Positions 9,523 through 19,532 of a stretch of 64,000 nt of DNA are shown piece by piece. The notes below the pieces were generated by a model. That model was not told where the DNA came from. It worked only from the letters and a program-made list of their open reading frames with translations, and ran no database searches. The translations under genes were made by a program, and so were the position numbers. Origin of the DNA: Leucothrix pacifica (GTDB taxonomy: Bacteria; Pseudomonadota; Gammaproteobacteria; Thiotrichales; Thiotrichaceae); assembly GCF_003172875.1 (NCBI RefSeq), contig NZ_QGKM01000006.1:1-64000 (forward strand), given 5' to 3'. Position 1 is the stretch's first letter. Each line of letters starts with the position of its first letter.

Positions 9523-10065
9523 ATGCCCTCCGAACAATCACTGACTTCCATGAGTAACAACGACAAATCAAATTGGCTTTGGCCTGTATTGATATTAGCA
9601 ATCGCTGTGACATTGATCTCAGGGATGATTTATGCGCAGAAGCTGATGCAGCAAGTGGAAACTATTGAACAAAATCAGGTATCTCAGTATGAGTCTCGCA
9701 GATTGATGCTGGCTCAGACTGATGCCTTGAACATCAACTGGATGCGCACACTCAACCCCCTTGCGAAGAACATCCAGGGTGACATTGTCTGGAGTAGTTC
9801 GATGCAACAAGGCATGATGCGTTTCGCAAATCTGGCAGCCTTGCCAAACGGGCAACAATACCATCTTCTCATCTATGATCTTGCCAGCCCTGCGGATAAA
9901 CCAATCTCAATCGTGACCTTTTCCCCAGACCTGAATATCCCCACCGAACTACTGATTCCGTTCACTAGTAACAAGGTAATCAAAGAGCCTTACAAATTTA
10001 TGATTATGCTGGAATATGAAGACAGTGAAATCACCTCAGAGCCTTTGTTACTCGCTCAGCCTTAG
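9523..10065 (+). CDS. Single-pass membrane protein with RskA-like C-terminal domain
   Basis: A 180-residue protein with one membrane helix (about 22-44, VLILAIAVTLISGMIYA) and a C-terminal part (about 85-175) that resembles the periplasmic half of anti-sigma-K (RskA) proteins: IVWSSSMQQGMMRFANLAALPNGQQYHLL runs across about 84-112. The N-terminus lacks the zinc-binding anti-sigma domain, and no sigma factor gene is adjacent, so an anti-sigma role is not supported. The start could also be the Met at residue 10 (9550), directly before SNNDKSNWLWP. Confidence 0.7.
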   Translation: MPSEQSLTSMSNNDKSNWLWPVLILAIAVTLISGMIYAQKLMQQVETIEQNQVSQYESRRLMLAQTDALNINWMRTLNPLAKNIQGDIVWSSSMQQGMMRFANLAALPNGQQYHLLIYDLASPADKPISIVTFSPDLNIPTELLIPFTSNKVIKEPYKFMIMLEYEDSEITSEPLLLAQP

Positions 10066-10157
10066 TCGCTTCAGTTAACACCTGCTCCATAGATATATTA
10101 GATTACGGTGAGATTTCTGCTAGTCTAACGAGTCAATTAACAGCCTCATTCTCAGCT

Positions 10158-10853
10158 ATGCAAACACCCGCAGATTTTGACGTCACCATGCCAGACAACT
10201 CACGAGAGTTTTTGGAAGCAGAGTTAAAGAAACGCCAGGAACAACTACTTGCGCTCACACTGGAGTCAGACCCGCTGACACGTGCATCTCTGCAATTCGA
10301 TACTGCTGAAATCATGATCGAGTTAGCAAAACCAGGAATGCCGGAAGCAGCTTGGGGACTTGCCAAAGAAGCAATGCTGATTTTTATAGAACATAAGCAA
10401 TGGGAAGATGCTATCCGTGCCAGCGATGCTCTGTATCGTACCGAGTTACCGGCATCTGTTGTTGCGCTCGGTAACGGTTTGTGGCTTTCGATCACCTACC
10501 CCGTTGATACCGAGCTGAGTATTCTCATGCTCAACAATCTAATTCAGGATACTCCTGATAAATCAGATGGCGCGGCTGTCGCGGCCGCTGTTGCTCATTA
10601 CTTAGCAGATTTAAGGCTTGAAGGAGAGAAAAGAGACAGCGTCATGTTTTTGACGGCAAGCATGCTCAGTAAAGTGGCGGAGCGTCACAGTAATGTTAAT
10701 GATCAGGGGAAAATGAATTTCTGGATGGATAAGTTGGAATTGAATGACCCATCAGTGTTTTTACCAAGAATGGGACAGGTTCTGGACGCTATTGTTAACG
10801 GCCAATGGTGGTATGACCGTGATGCACTTCGTGCAGAATTACCGGTCAATTAG
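10158..10853 (+). CDS. Hypothetical cytoplasmic protein
   Basis: A 231-residue protein that I do not recognise. It has no signal peptide or membrane helix. It is mostly alpha-helical with TPR-like alternation (about 20-190): an N-terminal helix rich in Glu/Lys (FLEAELKKRQEQLLAL), then EAAWGLAKEAMLIFIEHKQW and AVAHYLADLRL. A second in-frame ATG lies at 10188 (residue 11). Its 3' end overlaps the Rieske gene tail-to-tail by 15 bp. Confidence 0.75.
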   Translation: MQTPADFDVTMPDNSREFLEAELKKRQEQLLALTLESDPLTRASLQFDTAEIMIELAKPGMPEAAWGLAKEAMLIFIEHKQWEDAIRASDALYRTELPASVVALGNGLWLSITYPVDTELSILMLNNLIQDTPDKSDGAAVAAAVAHYLADLRLEGEKRDSVMFLTASMLSKVAERHSNVNDQGKMNFWMDKLELNDPSVFLPRMGQVLDAIVNGQWWYDRDALRAELPVN

Positions 10854-11138
10854 AATAGACTTATCGTGAATAACAACCGGGAAGGTTTTAATCGGAACTT
10901 CTCCCGGCTCTTCAGTGGGTTCACCAGTACGGACATCAAATCGCGCGCCATGCAAAGAACACTCTACATTAAAGCCTTTCAGACAACCATAAGACAGCGA
11001 AAAGTCTTCATGTGTACACAAATCTGCGACAGCAAAATATTCCCCATTAACATTACAGAGTAAAACAGCCTCACCATCTGTTGTGATACGCTTCATGGTT
11101 CCGGGTTTTAACTCATCAATTTCAGCGGCTTTAATCAT
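10839..11138 (-). CDS. Rieske [2Fe-2S] ferredoxin-like protein
   Basis: A 99-residue soluble Rieske protein. The two cluster-binding motifs are C-T-H (LCTHEDFSL) and C-x-x-H (ECSLHGARFD), and GEPTEEP follows as in NirD/biphenyl-dioxygenase-type ferredoxins. The frame is open to 11162, but ATG at 11138 has AGAGGG 8 bp upstream and avoids overlap with the divergent gene. It is probably an electron carrier; no partner oxygenase is adjacent, so its partner is unknown. Confidence 0.88.
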   Translation of the reverse strand: MIKAAEIDELKPGTMKRITTDGEAVLLCNVNGEYFAVADLCTHEDFSLSYGCLKGFNVECSLHGARFDVRTGEPTEEPGEVPIKTFPVVIHDKSILIDR

Positions 11139-11150
11139 AGGAACACCCTC

Positions 11151-12014
11151 TTGCATCAACATTGGATAATCGGCTGCGGAGACATCGGTCTTCGCGTTGC
11201 CAAGCTAATCAGCGAGTTATATCAGAATGTCCCACACAGGACTAGTGCCCTTATTAGACAGGAAAGCTCTGCGGAACGATGCAAGCAAGCCGGATTAGAA
11301 ATATTACTTCACGATTTGGATGATCCATCACCTCTGGATGTCACATCATTTGAAAATGCGTCCGTCTATTACTTTGCTCCACCACCGAAAACAGGCGACA
11401 TTGATACGCGCTTACAATACTTTCTGAACCAAACAGCAGGTGCGCCTAAGCGTATCGTGTTAATTAGCACCACAGGGGTTTATGGCAATAGTGATGGACA
11501 ATGGGTGGATGAGGAAACTCCTGCCAATCCTCAAACGGATCGAGCGAAGCGTCGCCTGTCTGCTGAGAACCAAGTCTATCAATGGGCAACAACATACCAG
11601 CGCGAATATATCATTCTCAGAGTACCGGGGATTTATGCTAAAGACCGCCTTCCGTTGGAACGGCTAAAAAAAGGGCTACCTGTCGTGCAAGAATCAGAAG
11701 CTGCTTTTACTAATCGCATTCATGCAGATGACTTAGCACGAATTTGTATTGCAGCAATGGAAAGTGACATCAATGGCGAGATATTCAATACCACGGACGG
11801 TCATCCCGGTACCATGGTTGAATACTTTAACAAGGTTGCTGATTTTGCAGGTCTGGAGCGCCCCCCTCAAATTAGTTTAGCAGAAGCCAAACTAAAACTA
11901 AGTAAAGGAATGCTCTCATATGCAATGGAATCACGACGTATTCGTAATGACAAGTTATTGAAACTATTAGATATCGAGCTAAGCTACCCTACCCTAGAAG
12001 ATGGCTTAAAATGA
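11151..12014 (+). CDS. NAD(P)-dependent SDR epimerase/dehydratase family protein (YeeZ-like)
   Basis: A 287-residue extended-SDR Rossmann protein resembling E. coli YeeZ. The nucleotide-binding start is HWIIGCGDIGLRVAKLI. ISTTGVYGNSDGQWVDE contains the STTGVYG segment typical of this family, and the usual Tyr/Lys pair is not clear. The start is TTG at 11151 with AGGA at 11139-11142; no in-frame ATG lies close by and the Rossmann fold must begin here. It starts only 12 bp from the divergent Rieske gene, so their promoters lie inside one another's coding region or in that gap. Confidence 0.85.
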   Translation: MHQHWIIGCGDIGLRVAKLISELYQNVPHRTSALIRQESSAERCKQAGLEILLHDLDDPSPLDVTSFENASVYYFAPPPKTGDIDTRLQYFLNQTAGAPKRIVLISTTGVYGNSDGQWVDEETPANPQTDRAKRRLSAENQVYQWATTYQREYIILRVPGIYAKDRLPLERLKKGLPVVQESEAAFTNRIHADDLARICIAAMESDINGEIFNTTDGHPGTMVEYFNKVADFAGLERPPQISLAEAKLKLSKGMLSYAMESRRIRNDKLLKLLDIELSYPTLEDGLK

Positions 12015-12035
12015 GCATCAGCAGACTCGGGTCAA

Positions 12036-13097
12036 TCAGGCACTCTCTCCTAATGCCAACCATTCGTTGACTACCTTATCTGCTGACAAATGCTGTACTG
12101 AGTCGAATGCATTGTCTTTGCAGTGTGCAAGTAGTGCTTTGTCGTAATAAAGCCTGTCGATAGCCTCAGTCAGCGCGACTTCGCTTCCATTTTCAACCAA
12201 TAAACCGTTTTCACCATCAATAACGATTTCGCGTGGCCCGGTTGGACAATCCGTTGCAACAACCGGGCATGAAAGCACCAGTGACTCAATCAGTACCATT
12301 GGAAACGCCTCCGTACGACTGGACAACACCAAAAACTCAGCATTTTTTAAATATCGAAACGGGTTAGTCTGAGAACCTGTCAGGATGACGTTATCAGTCA
12401 ATTCAAGCGATTCTATCTGCTGCTCCAGATTAGAGCGCATTTCGCCTTCACCGATCAGTAATAAATCACACACCTGCTGCAATTTTGATTTCGCATAAGC
12501 ATCGACCAATAAATCCAGACGTTTCACATCCGCCAACCTTCCGAGTGCTACGATATATGGTCTGCCATGATGATATTCATCGCTTCCCTGTTGCTTGATT
12601 TCATCGAAGGACACTAAGTTATAGATTCGCGACACTTTCTTCATATTGTAATCATCTCTGAGTATCGTAGCGACATCCTCAGAAACAGCAATGATATGTT
12701 TGGCGAGAGGGTAGGTCAGCTTCATTAACCACGTTTCGTAGGTTCCGATTTCGTGGGGATTACAATGAACTGAAAGGATAGAGTCTGGTGAGGCCATAGC
12801 AACCGGAAAATTAGCCGACTCCATGAAGCCAAAGATGTAATCATATTTTTCAGCATCAAAATGACGCTTCAGACGAAATGCTCGCTTAAAGACGTTATAG
12901 GCTTTAGCAATCGTCGACTTTTTATCAGGACAATCAAGGTTGATTAACTTGCATGGTACCTTGTACTGGCGATAGCTGTCCTGAAATACCAGTACAGTTA
13001 CATCGTGATTCACAGATAGAGCGGCAGCAAGATTAAGCGCCGAACGCTGTCCCCCGCCCAACACTAAATCGGCAATCACTATGGCTATTTTTTTCAT
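12036..13097 (-). CDS. Glycosyltransferase family 4 (GT-B fold)
   Basis: A 353-residue GT4 enzyme that likely transfers a sugar from an NDP donor in polysaccharide or LPS assembly. The N-terminal acceptor domain starts MKKIAIVIADLVLGGGQRSA. The C-terminal donor domain has ALGRLADVKRLDLLV, the E-x7-E motif (EAFPMVLIE) and PREIVIDGENGLLV. It stands alone, converging with the SDR gene, so its acceptor cannot be deduced. Confidence 0.88.
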   Translation of the reverse strand: MKKIAIVIADLVLGGGQRSALNLAAALSVNHDVTVLVFQDSYRQYKVPCKLINLDCPDKKSTIAKAYNVFKRAFRLKRHFDAEKYDYIFGFMESANFPVAMASPDSILSVHCNPHEIGTYETWLMKLTYPLAKHIIAVSEDVATILRDDYNMKKVSRIYNLVSFDEIKQQGSDEYHHGRPYIVALGRLADVKRLDLLVDAYAKSKLQQVCDLLLIGEGEMRSNLEQQIESLELTDNVILTGSQTNPFRYLKNAEFLVLSSRTEAFPMVLIESLVLSCPVVATDCPTGPREIVIDGENGLLVENGSEVALTEAIDRLYYDKALLAHCKDNAFDSVQHLSADKVVNEWLALGESA

Positions 13098-13240
13098 TAA
13101 GCAACACGCCAGTTTGAGTTTTTAATTATAAATGTGCGCCCATTTACCGGCACCTACTCTTAGTGAGAATACTTAAGTGTAAATTTTGTGTAAATATTCA
13201 AGCGATAAAGTGCTCTTTAGCAGCGATTAACGACCATCAG

Positions 13241-14743
13241 TTACTGGTAAGTCAGGTGGTAATCTATACGCTCCAGCCAGGCCTTCTCACGCTTAAGATC
13301 AGCTTCCAGCAATTCACGATCCGCCAGACCTTTTTCATTGCTTAACTCAATATTGTGGCCTGCAACCTTCAGCTTTGGATTCAGTTCATTCAAGTCTCGT
13401 CGGCGGTGAAGCAATATCGATAAGCGCATCAAAATACTTAAACGAGTGACCGTCTCACGATCAGGCTCAGGAATGTCTTCAAACTGCGAATGATTCAACT
13501 TGCGGCGGTGCGTCTTGACCAGGGTGGCAATCCAGATTTGCTCGCGTCTGGAAAAGCCCGGCATAAATGCATATTTCAGGATATAAGCACCTTGGTAGTG
13601 GTGCTTGCTGTGAGTAATGATCAAACCTACTTCGTGGAGCCCAGCGGCCCAAGATAATAAGGCACGCTCTTTTTTTGGCAACGCCCATGCATCAGCAACC
13701 TGATCAAATAAGATCATCGCTGTTCGCTGGACTCGTTCAGCATGCGCAACGTCTACCTGAAAGCGACTGGATAGCTCCTCAATACTACGGTCACGCACAT
13801 CAACACGACGAATACGCCCCAACATGTCGAATAGCAAACCTTCACGAAGCGCGCCATCAGACACCATCATTTCATCAATTTCCAGCGCTTCAAAACCCGC
13901 TATCAACACGGCCAGACCACCGGCATATACCGGGCGGCGATCCTCACTTAATCCCGGAAGACTAATATTATCGACATGCCCACACTCAATAAGTCGCTTA
14001 CGAACCTCGTAAAGTGCATCCAGCGTGATACAAAATGGTTCCAGACCAAGTGCCAGAATAATATTTAAAGTTGTCTTGATGGTACCGGAAGAACCAATCG
14101 CCCGTGACCATTTCCCTTTTTTATAGGCTTCTTGTATGGGTAATATTTCAAGGCGAATGGTTATATTCGCTTTTTTCCAAGCCTTGGCACTCAAGTCACC
14201 CTTGGCAAAGAATCGTTGCGTACTACTTGCAGCACCCACATCCAGACTTTCAAGCTCTTTGGGGGCAAAATCATGACCAATAATGAACTCAGTACTACCG
14301 CCACCGATATCTATAACCAGTTGTTTTCCCTGATCATTGGACAGAGAATGCGAGACACCAAGGTAAACTAGACGCGCTTCTTCACGCCCTGAAATAATCT
14401 CAATCGGGTGTCCAAGCAGCTTACTGCCTTTACGGATAAAGTCGTCTGAATGACGCATCCGTCTCAGCGTGTTGGTACCCGCAATCCGGACATTTTTGGA
14501 ATTAAAATGACGTAAACGATCGCCAAAACGAGATAGGCAGGCTAACGCCCTTTCTTCATATTCGGGATCTAAATTACCTTTTTTATCCAGTCCGCCACGC
14601 AGACGAACCATTTCTTTTTCTTTATCAATCAAGGTGAGATTGCCATTCGCATCTGCGCGCGAAACAATCAGATGAAAACTGTTTGACCCCAAGTCAACAG
14701 CCGCCAGCATTTGATCGGTAGACTCATTATCCAAAGCTTTCAT
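13241..14743 (-). CDS. ppx: Exopolyphosphatase, Ppx/GppA family
   Basis: A 500-residue ASKHA-fold phosphatase that degrades polyphosphate (or pppGpp for GppA-type members). The phosphate-binding motifs are DLGSNSFHLIVSR (about 17-29) and VIDIGGGSTEFIIG. The C-terminal half has the HD-like domain seen in full-length Ppx (SWAAGLHEVGLIITHSKHH). It lies 9 bp after proB in the obgE-proB-ppx run. Whether it prefers polyP or pppGpp cannot be told from the sequence. Confidence 0.92.
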   Translation of the reverse strand: MKALDNESTDQMLAAVDLGSNSFHLIVSRADANGNLTLIDKEKEMVRLRGGLDKKGNLDPEYEERALACLSRFGDRLRHFNSKNVRIAGTNTLRRMRHSDDFIRKGSKLLGHPIEIISGREEARLVYLGVSHSLSNDQGKQLVIDIGGGSTEFIIGHDFAPKELESLDVGAASSTQRFFAKGDLSAKAWKKANITIRLEILPIQEAYKKGKWSRAIGSSGTIKTTLNIILALGLEPFCITLDALYEVRKRLIECGHVDNISLPGLSEDRRPVYAGGLAVLIAGFEALEIDEMMVSDGALREGLLFDMLGRIRRVDVRDRSIEELSSRFQVDVAHAERVQRTAMILFDQVADAWALPKKERALLSWAAGLHEVGLIITHSKHHYQGAYILKYAFMPGFSRREQIWIATLVKTHRRKLNHSQFEDIPEPDRETVTRLSILMRLSILLHRRRDLNELNPKLKVAGHNIELSNEKGLADRELLEADLKREKAWLERIDYHLTYQ

Positions 14744-14752
14744 TCCTCTGTA

Positions 14753-15883
14753 CTAGTCTTCTAAGACCAGATTATCGCGATGTATCAGCTCTTTTTCGCC
14801 CATATAACCGAGGATGTCTGCAATACGGTGACTGGGCGTTTTACATATCTTAACCACATCAGCGTCGGAATAATTGCATAAGCCACGAGCAATCACCCGA
14901 CCGGTTGTATCCGCACAATTGACTCTGTCACCACGCTTAAACTGCCCGGTGCAACGCTCCACCCCCACGGGTAGCAGACTTTTACCGCCAGACAACAAAG
15001 CATCGACGGCACCTTCATCCAAAAACAAAGTACCATTCGCCTGTGTTTGCCCGGCAATCCACTGCTTACGAGCAGCCAGTTTAGAGTCTTCCGGTACAAG
15101 TAGCGTGCCCAATGACTCACCCTTTCGCAGACGTGATAACACCTGATCTTCCCGACCAGACACTATAATCGTAGCACAACCTGCTTTTGCTGCACGTCTG
15201 GCTGCCTGCACCTTCGTCGCCATGCCGCCGCTACCAATGGCCGTTCCGGCCGCTCCGGCAAAACTCACGTAGTCCGGATTCATCGCTACGCCTTCACTAA
15301 TAAACTCAGCATCCGGGTTATGACGGGGATCCTGATCATACAATCCCTTTTGATCCGTCAGTATCACCAACAAATCTGCCTCAATCAAACTAGCTACCAC
15401 AGCTCCCAGCGTGTCGTTATCACCAAGACGAATCTCTTCAAACGCAACGGTATCATTCTCATTGACTATAGGCAGCGTGCCTAAGCGAATTAAAGTACGT
15501 AGTGTGTTTCTGGCATTTAAATAACGCAAACGATGACTCACATCATCATGCGTTAATAATATTTGAGCGGCCTGAACACCGTATTTCTGAAATTCAGTCT
15601 GATAAGCCTGAATAAGGCCCGTCTGGCCAATTGCCGCAGCGGCCTGCAACTCAGGTAATGCTTTTGGGCGCGACGCCCAGCCCATGCGACTCATGCCCTC
15701 AGCAATTGAACCGGAGGACACCAAAACCACCTCTACGCCCTGTTGTCGCAACTCGGCCATTTGTCCGGCCCAGTCAGCAATAGCCTGATAATCCAAGCCT
15801 TTGCCGTCCTGAGTCAACAAAGCACTGCCAATTTTGACAATCCAGCGTTGACTCTTCTGAGTATACTTCTCTCTATTACTCAT
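14753..15883 (-). CDS. proB: Glutamate 5-kinase ProB
   Basis: A 376-residue enzyme for the first step of proline synthesis, phosphorylating L-glutamate at the gamma-carboxyl. The amino-acid kinase domain (about 12-255) has WIVKIGSALLT, VSSGSIAEGM, NENDTVAFEEIRLGDND and GSGGMATKVQAA. A C-terminal PUA domain (about 280-360) has GVERCTGQFKRGD and IARGLCNYS. Length is normal for the PUA-containing form. obgE lies 5 bp upstream. Confidence 0.97.
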   Translation of the reverse strand: MSNREKYTQKSQRWIVKIGSALLTQDGKGLDYQAIADWAGQMAELRQQGVEVVLVSSGSIAEGMSRMGWASRPKALPELQAAAAIGQTGLIQAYQTEFQKYGVQAAQILLTHDDVSHRLRYLNARNTLRTLIRLGTLPIVNENDTVAFEEIRLGDNDTLGAVVASLIEADLLVILTDQKGLYDQDPRHNPDAEFISEGVAMNPDYVSFAGAAGTAIGSGGMATKVQAARRAAKAGCATIIVSGREDQVLSRLRKGESLGTLLVPEDSKLAARKQWIAGQTQANGTLFLDEGAVDALLSGGKSLLPVGVERCTGQFKRGDRVNCADTTGRVIARGLCNYSDADVVKICKTPSHRIADILGYMGEKELIHRDNLVLED

Positions 15884-15888
15884 AACGT

Positions 15889-16935
<1,047 letters not shown>

Positions 16936-16957
16936 TTACAACCTACAGGGGTATAAC

Positions 16958-17446
16958 TTAGTGCTGGTGGCCACCCGGACCGTGTGGGTGACCGTGACTG
17001 ATTTCTTCTTCAGTCGCTTCACGGACATCGATAACATCAACATCAAAATGCAATGTCTCGCCAGCCATTGGGTGGTTACCATCAATCTTAATCGTGTCGC
17101 CTTCGATAGCAGCCACGGTAATAATCTCTACACCTTGGTCAGTCTGTGCCTGAAACTGCGCACCAACAACCATATCTTCATCCGGAATGCTACCAAACAT
17201 TTCACGCGGTACGTCTTGTGTCAGGTTAGGGTTACGCTCACCATAAGCATCAGCCGGAGCAACAGAAACAACCACTTTCTCACCCGCTTTGCTGTTCTCA
17301 AGAGCTTTTTCTAAACCAGGAATCATTCCGCCCACACCGTGCATGTACAAAAATGGATTATTTTCATCGGCTACATCCAGAATTTCACCGGCGTCATCTT
17401 TGAGCGTGTAATGAAGTGTAGCGATAGAATTTTTAACGATAGTCAT
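16958..17446 (-). CDS. slyD: FKBP-type peptidyl-prolyl isomerase SlyD
   Basis: A 162-residue chaperone and prolyl isomerase. The FKBP domain with IF insertion is intact: MTIVKNSIATLHYTLKDD, PFLYMHGVGGMIPGLEKAL and the insert around PADAYGERNP. The C-terminus is a short His-rich tail (SHGHPHGPGGHQH) that may bind nickel, shorter than in E. coli SlyD. The frame is open to a TTG at 17458, but ATG at 17446 gives the family N-terminus and was chosen. Confidence 0.93.
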   Translation of the reverse strand: MTIVKNSIATLHYTLKDDAGEILDVADENNPFLYMHGVGGMIPGLEKALENSKAGEKVVVSVAPADAYGERNPNLTQDVPREMFGSIPDEDMVVGAQFQAQTDQGVEIITVAAIEGDTIKIDGNHPMAGETLHFDVDVIDVREATEEEISHGHPHGPGGHQH

Positions 17447-17684
17447 GCTGCTGTCCAAGCTGTGGAAAATCTGAGAATTCTGACATATTTGACCCTAGAG
17501 AGATAGTTAATGCGCATATTTATATACAGCTCGTCGGAGCAAATCCGTGTAGACACAACGGAATAAGGGTTATTGAGTAATATTTAGATACAGCTTGTCG
17601 TATGGTACTTCGCTGGGAAACAATCAGAATGATAGAATATCAATCAAATACTAAAACGCCAATAACATAATAAAAAGGTACATT

Positions 17685-18089
17685 ATGGCTAAACTATCCG
17701 AAATCAAAGGAATAACGATTCGTATTTCTTACATCATAGAAGCTCAAGGGATAAAAACCGTTGAAGCATTGCTTGAGGCATGCGCTACCAAAAAAGGCAG
17801 AGAAAAACTTGCTAAAGAAACTGGCCTGGAAAGTAGAGACATACTAACGTGGACTAACCGTGCTGACTTATCCAGAGTAAAAGGCATTGCTACGCAAAAT
17901 GCAGACTTGCTGGAAGCCGCTGGTGTTGATACCGTTCCGGAATTGGCGCTACGTAACCCTGAAAACTTGCACGCAACTATTCTTGAAGAAAATAACAAGC
18001 ATCGTATCGTCTCTAAAATGGCGAGTTTGAACCAGGTAAAGGATTGGGTAGCACAAGCCAAAGAACTTCCTCGTGTAATTACTTATTAA
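17685..18089 (+). CDS. DUF4332-domain helix-hairpin-helix protein
   Basis: A 134-residue protein with two helix-hairpin-helix-like units: IKGITIRISYIIEAQGIKTVEALLEA (about 7-32) and VKGIATQNADLLEAAGVDTVPELA (about 65-88). This is the DUF4332 arrangement, related to the HhH of DNA-binding and ribosomal proteins. Its function is unknown; DNA or RNA binding is possible. waaA follows 39 bp downstream, so the two may be cotranscribed, although a weak inverted repeat (18069-18106, CCTCGTGT/ACACGAGG) lies across its stop. Confidence 0.85.
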   Translation: MAKLSEIKGITIRISYIIEAQGIKTVEALLEACATKKGREKLAKETGLESRDILTWTNRADLSRVKGIATQNADLLEAAGVDTVPELALRNPENLHATILEENNKHRIVSKMASLNQVKDWVAQAKELPRVITY

Positions 18090-18128
18090 ACAGTCCCTAC
18101 ACGAGGCTCAATCTTACTTTAAAGGTTA

Positions 18129-19406
18129 ATGTCCGTGTATCGACTGCTTTATTCAGCACTATGGTATTTGCTTTGCCCGTTTATTTTATTACGGCTGTAT
18201 CTGCGTTCCCGCAATAACCCAGACTACAAACTAAACTGGCAACAACGTTTAGGATACATTCACTGTGCCCAAGCTCCTCGTATTTGGCTGCACGCAGTTT
18301 CCGTTGGTGAGACTGTTGCAGCCAAGCCCTTGGTAGAGTCACTCATCAAACAATATCCCAATCACACCTTACTGGTTACAAACACCACTCCAACAGGATC
18401 ACAAACCGCAAAACGACTGTTTGGTGATCTTGTTGAACATTGCTTTTTCCCTTATGACCTACCCCATGTCATTACCCGGTTTCTAAACCGAGCCGCACCG
18501 GACATGCTCATCATCATGGAAACTGAGATTTGGCCAAACCTTCTGCATCACTGTGGCAAAAAAAATATTCCTGTATTAATAGCAAATGCCCGCCTGTCAG
18601 CTCGCTCCACCAAAGGCTATCTTAAGATTCGCTCATTAATTAACGATGCCTTGCTTGATGTCTCAACGGTGGCTTGCCGCAGCCAACAAGATGCCGATCA
18701 CTTTCAACAACTTGGCGCGAAGGATAAACAACTACTGGTGAGTGGTAATATTAAATTTGATGTGATTCAGGGCGCTAAGAATGATACAAACCACCCTCTC
18801 TTGCAGAAGGACTCTGACAGAAAAGTGTTAGTTGCAGCCAGTACTCATCAAAGTGAAGACGAAATCATCTTATCTCTGTTCACGAAGCTGAAAAAGAGTT
18901 ACCCCAATCTTCTGTTAATCCTGGCACCAAGACACCCTGAACGTTTTAACAATGTCTATCAATCCTGCCAAGAAACAGGCTTCGTCACCCAACGTCGCAG
19001 CGAATCACTGGATATGGCACAGACTTGCGACATTATTCTCGGGGATAGCCTGGGTGAAATGGCGCTGTGGTATTGTACGGCAGATGTGGTATTTATCGGT
19101 GGGAGTTTAGTAGAGACGGGAGGACACAACCCACTTGAAGCAACAGTTTATGGTGTACCAGTAGTCGCGGGACCACACGTTTTCAATTTCACCGATGTAT
19201 TTGACGTACTGTGTGAAGCTAAACTGGCTTGGGTTGAAAATGACAAGACCTCATTAGAAGCACGTATAAAAACATTACTCGACACATCACCTCAAGCGCT
19301 AGAAGCATTTCGTCTGGATGCAACGGAGGTATTAAAAAAACATGCTGGCGTTACGACGCGACTGATACTTGAATGTGACCGCCTACTCCCAAACACCCAC
19401 AATTAG
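18129..19406 (+). CDS. waaA: 3-deoxy-D-manno-octulosonic acid transferase (Kdo transferase)
   Basis: A 425-residue inner-membrane GT30 enzyme that adds Kdo from CMP-Kdo to lipid IV-A in LPS core synthesis. The N-terminal anchor (LLYSALWYLLCPFILLRLYL) is followed by WLHAVSVGETVAAKPL, METEIWPNLL, NARLSARS, LAPRHPERF and FIGGSLVETGGHNPLE, all hallmark WaaA motifs. Length is normal. Confidence 0.96.
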   Translation: MSVYRLLYSALWYLLCPFILLRLYLRSRNNPDYKLNWQQRLGYIHCAQAPRIWLHAVSVGETVAAKPLVESLIKQYPNHTLLVTNTTPTGSQTAKRLFGDLVEHCFFPYDLPHVITRFLNRAAPDMLIIMETEIWPNLLHHCGKKNIPVLIANARLSARSTKGYLKIRSLINDALLDVSTVACRSQQDADHFQQLGAKDKQLLVSGNIKFDVIQGAKNDTNHPLLQKDSDRKVLVAASTHQSEDEIILSLFTKLKKSYPNLLLILAPRHPERFNNVYQSCQETGFVTQRRSESLDMAQTCDIILGDSLGEMALWYCTADVVFIGGSLVETGGHNPLEATVYGVPVVAGPHVFNFTDVFDVLCEAKLAWVENDKTSLEARIKTLLDTSPQALEAFRLDATEVLKKHAGVTTRLILECDRLLPNTHN

Positions 19407-19532
19407 TACCTGATTTTCAGCACCTTATCGGCACCAAGCCCTTCGTCGCTAAAATATAGACAATCGATCCCCACCAGATTAGTCTTGATTGGTAGACCAA
19501 AATACCCCAATAAAAATAATCAGAGTGTCGTC

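Noticed and set aside
9523-10065. Anti-sigma factor.
   Set aside because: Only the C-terminal RskA-like part resembles this; no zinc anti-sigma domain and no sigma gene nearby.
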